In this document: piece by piece, positions 60,659-64,000 of the stretch | Numbering within the stretch: position 1 is the first letter of the stretch | How the letters are laid out: each line of letters starts with the position of its first letter | Source of the DNA: Streptomyces prunicolor NBRC 13075 | GTDB taxonomy: Bacteria; Actinomycetota; Actinomycetes; Streptomycetales; Streptomycetaceae | Reading direction: 5' to 3' | DNA length: 64,000 nt | Assembly (NCBI RefSeq): GCF_000367365.1 | Contig: NZ_BARF01000096.1 | Span: 1-64,000, forward strand | The notes under the pieces: model-generated | What the model was told of the DNA's origin: nothing | The model's input: only the letters and a program-made list of their open reading frames with translations | Databases searched by the model: none | Position numbers and translations under genes: made by a program

Positions 60659-61840
60659 TCACCCCCGCACCTGGATCAGCGCATGCGTGCCGCCCGTACG
60701 CCAGCGCTGCCCCTCCGCCGCGACCAACGCGGCCTCCGTGCGGGCGTCCAGGCCGGTGATCACGTCGGACTTGAGGGTGCGCAGCGCGGCGACCGGGCCC
60801 GGGAAGTAGGCGGTGACGTCCGCGAAGGGAGTGGTCGGTTCCCAGGCGCGATCCCCCACCAGGCGGCGGTAGTTGAGGTCGCCCTTCACGATCGTGAGGG
60901 TGGCCGCGGCGAACTCGGCGCGGAGGTCGGCGGGCATGTCGGCGTACGGCAGCGGGGCACAGGAGAAGGGGTGGGCGCGCACGGTGAGGCGGCCGTCCGC
61001 CATGGCCGACCAGAGGGTGCGGCCGTACGTCGCCGCCGCACCCGGCGCCCCGGTCAGCCGGTGCAGGGCGTCGACCACGTCGGCGGTCGTGGCGTCGGAG
61101 ACGTAATAGGGGTGCGGCTTGATGTGCAACACCGCGCGCTCGATGCGCCGTTGGTCGAGGAGGTGGGCCAACAGCAGGAGATCGGGGATGAGTTCGCGGC
61201 CCGCGTTGTCCGCGACGAGGCAGAGGGTGGCGCCGGTGCCGGAGAGGAGCGACCGGAGCAGTTCGCTGTCGTCGGCCACCAGGGCCGGCACCGGGGCCTG
61301 CGCGGCCGACTCCGCTCCGGCTGCCGAGAGGCGGAAGCCGAGATCCGCGCGGTTGCCCCAAAGAGAGCCGTGCAGAAGGGAGTTGGCGCGCTCCTCGGGC
61401 GACTTGGCCGCCAGCGCGTCGAGTGCGGCGAGTTCCTCGTCCGTCTCGGGGGCGTCGAGTTCGGCGCGCTTGAAGGGGCGGAACGGGTCGATACCCTGCC
61501 AGGCTCCGGGGCCGAAATAGCCTACGGCGCCCAGGAGTTGGCGGTAGAAGTAGCTCTCGGACCAGAGCCAGGGCACGTCGTACCAGGAGTGTCCGGCGTA
61601 GCTGTCGGTGCCCCAGGCCGCCCACTGGTCGTGGTCGGGGGCATCAAGAGGGAGGGGTTCGATCGCGCCCTCGGCGCAGTTCTTCAGCAGGGCGTCGAGC
61701 GCGCGGTGCTGCTCGGGGCCGTACGGGAAGGCGTCCCTGACCTGTTGGATGATCGCGGGGTGCCGTTCGGCCAGCACGCTGCGGGGGAACGAGCCGGGCT
61801 CGTTGCCGAGGATCACGGGCGCGGTGGGGGTGTCGGGCAT
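60659..61840 (-). CDS. DUF89 / ARMT1-like damage-control phosphatase family protein
   Basis: A 393-aa member of the DUF89 family of metal-dependent phosphatases that remove damaged sugar phosphates, which also includes ARMT1. Metal-binding motifs are VADNAGRELIPDLLLL (Asp-Asn near residue 250) and VKGDLNYRRLVGDRAWEP (Asp). The N-terminal helical domain, ending around PFKRAELDAPETDEE, is usual. The ATG at 61840 is used; an upstream in-frame GTG at 61849 adds three residues. The gene is alone on its strand between the LLM remnant and the TetR gene. Confidence 0.85.
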   Translation of the reverse strand: MPDTPTAPVILGNEPGSFPRSVLAERHPAIIQQVRDAFPYGPEQHRALDALLKNCAEGAIEPLPLDAPDHDQWAAWGTDSYAGHSWYDVPWLWSESYFYRQLLGAVGYFGPGAWQGIDPFRPFKRAELDAPETDEELAALDALAAKSPEERANSLLHGSLWGNRADLGFRLSAAGAESAAQAPVPALVADDSELLRSLLSGTGATLCLVADNAGRELIPDLLLLAHLLDQRRIERAVLHIKPHPYYVSDATTADVVDALHRLTGAPGAAATYGRTLWSAMADGRLTVRAHPFSCAPLPYADMPADLRAEFAAATLTIVKGDLNYRRLVGDRAWEPTTPFADVTAYFPGPVAALRTLKSDVITGLDARTEAALVAAEGQRWRTGGTHALIQVRG

Positions 61841-61889
61841 GCGCCTCACCGTACCGGGCGGGTCGGTCGGCCCAGGTCTGCCGGGCGGG

Positions 61890-62537
61890 TCAGTCGGCGT
61901 CGATCTCCCGCTCCAGGCGCGCGGCGAGGCTGAGATAGCGGGCGCGGCGGGGGACGGGGACCAGGCCGCGGATCACCAGGTGCCACATCTCGGCCGTCCT
62001 GCGGGGCTGTAACGCCACCGGTTCGAGGGTGCGGCCGAGGATGCGGAGGCCGACGAAGAGGCCGATGAGCGTACGGGCCACGGCGTCCACGTCGGTGTCG
62101 GGGTGGGCGTCGGCCTCCGCGACGGCGCCCGTGAGTTTGCGGGAGGCGATCTCCAGCCACTCGGTGAAGGGGTGCGGCATCGGGGGCCGTACCTCGATCT
62201 CCCCTGCGGCGAGCCGGAGTCCGGCGCGCGGGATGGGGCCCTCGACGGCCAGTCGGGTCAGACCGAACGTGACACGTATCAATGTCTCCAGCGAGGAGTA
62301 GCCCCGGTCGTCCATCTCCTGGGAGATCTGCCGCGAGGCCTTGGCCTGCATCTCCAGGATGGTGTGGGCCAGGTCTTCCTTGGCCGCGAAGTGGAAGTAC
62401 AGGGCGCCCTTGGTGACTTGGGCTTGGTCGACGATGTCGCTCAGGCTGGTGGATTCATAGCCCTGCCGGTCGAACAGCTCGGCGGCGGCCGTGATGATCG
62501 TTGTGCGGGTCTGTTCGGCCCGTAGCTGCCTCGCCAT
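61890..62537 (-). CDS. TetR regulator of the gamma-butyrolactone receptor (ScbR-like) type
   Basis: A 215-aa repressor-type protein. The N-terminus MARQLRAEQTRTTIITAAAE (ATG 62537), with the HTH end VTKGALYFHFAAKEDLAHTIL, is nearly diagnostic of the ScbR/CprB group, and the ligand domain keeps GLTRLAVEGPIPRAGLRL and FTEWLEIA. No butyrolactone synthase gene is visible, so it may be an orphan receptor. An imperfect 28-bp palindrome 26 nt upstream of the start is a good candidate for autoregulation. The gene is separated from the DUF89 gene by 49 nt. Confidence 0.86.
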   Translation of the reverse strand: MARQLRAEQTRTTIITAAAELFDRQGYESTSLSDIVDQAQVTKGALYFHFAAKEDLAHTILEMQAKASRQISQEMDDRGYSSLETLIRVTFGLTRLAVEGPIPRAGLRLAAGEIEVRPPMPHPFTEWLEIASRKLTGAVAEADAHPDTDVDAVARTLIGLFVGLRILGRTLEPVALQPRRTAEMWHLVIRGLVPVPRRARYLSLAARLEREIDAD

Positions 62538-62868
62538 CGACTGAAACACTCCCGCATGAAGGAAAAACAACGGCCCATGCCGTTTTTTCTTACCCCCTGT
62601 ACACAGTAGCTCACCGTCCGACGGTGTCGACCTTGCACCCGAAGACCACCAACTCCCCTCACGTTCCCATCACTTGCGTCTCTGTGTCACCCCTGACCCA
62701 ACTCTTGACCACATTCGGTGGTTGTGGCACGTGTCAGCACCGGTTCCCGGCCAAGCAGAAGACCGACCGCCCCGGTGAGGCGCTCCCGGGGAAACGCTTC
62801 ACCATACGGGTCAGTCGGTCTGTTTCTGTGTATACCCTGTGCCGCCGGCGGAGCCGATGGCGGTGCTG
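62538..62868. other. 331-nt spacer between the TetR and S8 protease genes
   Basis: No gene is supported. It holds the palindrome at 62563-62590 and, near 62803-62824, an ATACGGGTCAGTCGGTCTGTTT-like stretch that vaguely recalls butyrolactone-receptor (ARE) sites. The S8 protease gene ends just beyond it, so the region contains its 3' end signals; no strong hairpin is obvious. Confidence 0.5.
62563..62590. promoter_or_regulatory. imperfect palindrome upstream of the ScbR-like gene
   Basis: AACGGC (62569-62574), CCAT, GCCGTT (62579-62584) is perfect, and flanking A-runs and T-runs extend the symmetry to about 28 bp. Centred 39 nt upstream of the TetR start, it fits a TetR operator. Confidence 0.6.
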
Positions 62869-64000
62869 TCAGAAGGTGAGCTTCCAGCTGTTGAGGGTGC
62901 CGGTGTCCTGTGCGGCGGTGTCCTGGACGCGCAGCTTCCAGGTGCCGTTGGCCGTCTCGCTCGACGCGTCCACCGTGTAGGTGGCCTTGACGTCGTCGGC
63001 GGAGTCCGAGGTGCTCGCGGACTTCAGGCGGTACGTGGAGCCGTCCGGTGCGACCAGGTCCAGGACGAGGTCGCCGCGGAAGGTGTGGGTGATGTCGACG
63101 CCGACCTGGAGGGCCGAAGACGCGCTGCCGCTACGGCCGTTGACGGCGATCGAGGACTCGACGGCCGCGCCCGCGTCGGGGACGGACACGGCGGCGGTGC
63201 TGGAGAAGGTCGTCCCCGTCGTCGTACCGCTGCCGCTCACGGCCTGGACGGTCTTGGCCGCGTCCGCGAGACCCGCGCCGCAGCCGCCGGAGCAACTGCC
63301 GGGCAGGGCACGGGCGTTGGTCTTGACGGCCGACTCGATCTGGGCCGGGGTGAGCGAGGAGTTGGCCGACTTCATGAGCGCGACCAGGCCCGCGATGTGC
63401 GGGGTGGCCATGCTGGTGCCCTGGTAATAGGCGTACGACTCGGTGGACGGCGTCTTGGTGCCGGAGTTCAGCGTGGAGTAGATGCCGTTGGCGGTGCCGG
63501 TGCTGGTCTGGCCGCCGGGGGCCGAAATGTCCACCAGGGAGCCGTAGTTGGAGTAGGACGCCTTGGCGCCGGCGCGGTTGGTGGCGGCAACCGAGATGAC
63601 GTTGTTGCAGTTGCCCGGGGAGTGGTTCGCGACGTTGTCGTTGTCGTTGCCCGCGGCGACGACGACCGTGGTGCCGCGGTTCACGGCGGCGGTGATCGCG
63701 CTCTGGGTGGCCGAGGTGCAGGCGCCGTCGCCGCCCAGGCTCATGTTGATGACCTTGGCGATGTTGCCGTTGGCGGGGACGCCGGAGACGGTGCCGCCGG
63801 ACGCCCAGGTGATGGCGTCGATGATGTCGGAGTCGTAGCCGCCGCACTTGCCGAGGACACGGAGCGGGGAGATCTTCGCGCCGTAGGCGATGCCCGCGAT
63901 GCCCTTGCTGTTGTTGGTGGCGGCGGCGATGGTGCCGGCCACATGGGTGCCGTGCCAGGAGGAGTTGCTCGCCCCGATGCCCGTGCCGCACTCGTTCGCC
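62869..64000 (-). CDS. secreted S8 serine protease with C-terminal P (proprotein convertase) domain, 3' part
   Basis: The gene enters from the right edge and ends at 62869; its start is outside the window. The catalytic His is in SWHGTHVAG, the oxyanion Asn in VVVAAGNDND and the Ser in YYQGTSMATPHIAGL; the Asp lies upstream of the visible part. Paired cysteines (GKCGGYD, DGACTS, GNCNNV, PGSCSGGCG) are typical of secreted subtilases. After VQAVSGSGTTTG a P/Homo-B domain (about the last 120 residues: ITHTFRGDLVLDLVAPDGST, NGTWKLRVQDTA, GTLNSWKLTF) follows. Transcribed toward the TetR gene. A possible target of SSI-type inhibitors such as that at 42784. Confidence 0.93.
   Translation of the reverse strand, partial: ANECGTGIGASNSSWHGTHVAGTIAAATNNSKGIAGIAYGAKISPLRVLGKCGGYDSDIIDAITWASGGTVSGVPANGNIAKVINMSLGGDGACTSATQSAITAAVNRGTTVVVAAGNDNDNVANHSPGNCNNVISVAATNRAGAKASYSNYGSLVDISAPGGQTSTGTANGIYSTLNSGTKTPSTESYAYYQGTSMATPHIAGLVALMKSANSSLTPAQIESAVKTNARALPGSCSGGCGAGLADAAKTVQAVSGSGTTTGTTFSSTAAVSVPDAGAAVESSIAVNGRSGSASSALQVGVDITHTFRGDLVLDLVAPDGSTYRLKSASTSDSADDVKATYTVDASSETANGTWKLRVQDTAAQDTGTLNSWKLTF

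Noticed and set aside
62803..62824. ARE-like sequence for a butyrolactone receptor
   Set aside because: Symmetry is poor and the position, at the 3' end of the protease gene, does not suit a promoter operator; kept only as a remark in the spacer entry.

Overview
The window is about 64 kb of very GC-rich DNA with strong third-position G/C bias, GTG starts and many overlapping start/stop codons. Gene content (geosmin synthase, two gamma-butyrolactone-receptor-like TetR proteins, a Streptomyces subtilisin inhibitor, an SAV2148-type HEPN protein, TreY/TreZ/GlgX, lipoprotein ABC transporters) points to a Streptomyces chromosome. I saw no tRNA, rRNA, CRISPR array or transposase gene.

Layout. 1-5.7 kb: sulfate assimilation (3' end of cysD, cysN), an SsuABC-type sulfonate importer and a sirohydrochlorin chelatase that can feed siroheme to sulfite reductase. 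5.8-17.2 kb: the most distinctive block, eight collinear, mostly overlapping genes: an Fn3-rich scaffold, two zinc-ribbon P-loop GTPase-like proteins, a repeat-bearing GTPase-associated protein, a 42-aa membrane peptide, and a vWA / PP2C / zinc-ribbon kinase triad of the TerY-P type. A hairpin terminator closes it, and a convergent two-gene module follows (a two-TM membrane protein and a 106-aa protein) whose products share one short Gly/Asn/His motif. 19.1-24.8 kb: small metabolic genes, an MMPL exporter and a TetR regulator. 24.9-26.5 kb: a small Cys-containing protein and an erm-type 23S rRNA methyltransferase gene with a one-base frameshift, preceded by a leader ORF and hairpins. 26.5-29.6 kb: a CUT1 sugar importer without its own ATPase. 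29.7-32.8 kb: phosphotransferase, DEDDh exonuclease, HEPN protein.

32.9-35.1 kb: two secreted proteins that together look like one copper amine oxidase split in two. 35.3-47.3 kb: glycogen debranching and trehalose synthesis (glgX, treY, treZ), interrupted by a P450-like protein without the heme cysteine, two paralogous M14 carboxypeptidases flanking a subtilisin inhibitor, and an FHA protein. 47.4-54.2 kb: a second phosphotransferase, an M24 peptidase, a PDZ membrane protein, a large unknown protein and geosmin synthase. 54.3-60.6 kb: an ABC importer operon (lipoprotein, two permeases, ATPase) with a benzoylformate-decarboxylase-like enzyme inside it, and an LLM oxidoreductase gene broken by a short palindromic insertion. 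60.7-64 kb: a DUF89/ARMT1-like phosphatase, a second ScbR-like regulator with an upstream palindrome, and the 3' part of a secreted S8 protease.

All functional calls rest on motif reading and family memory; no database search was run.
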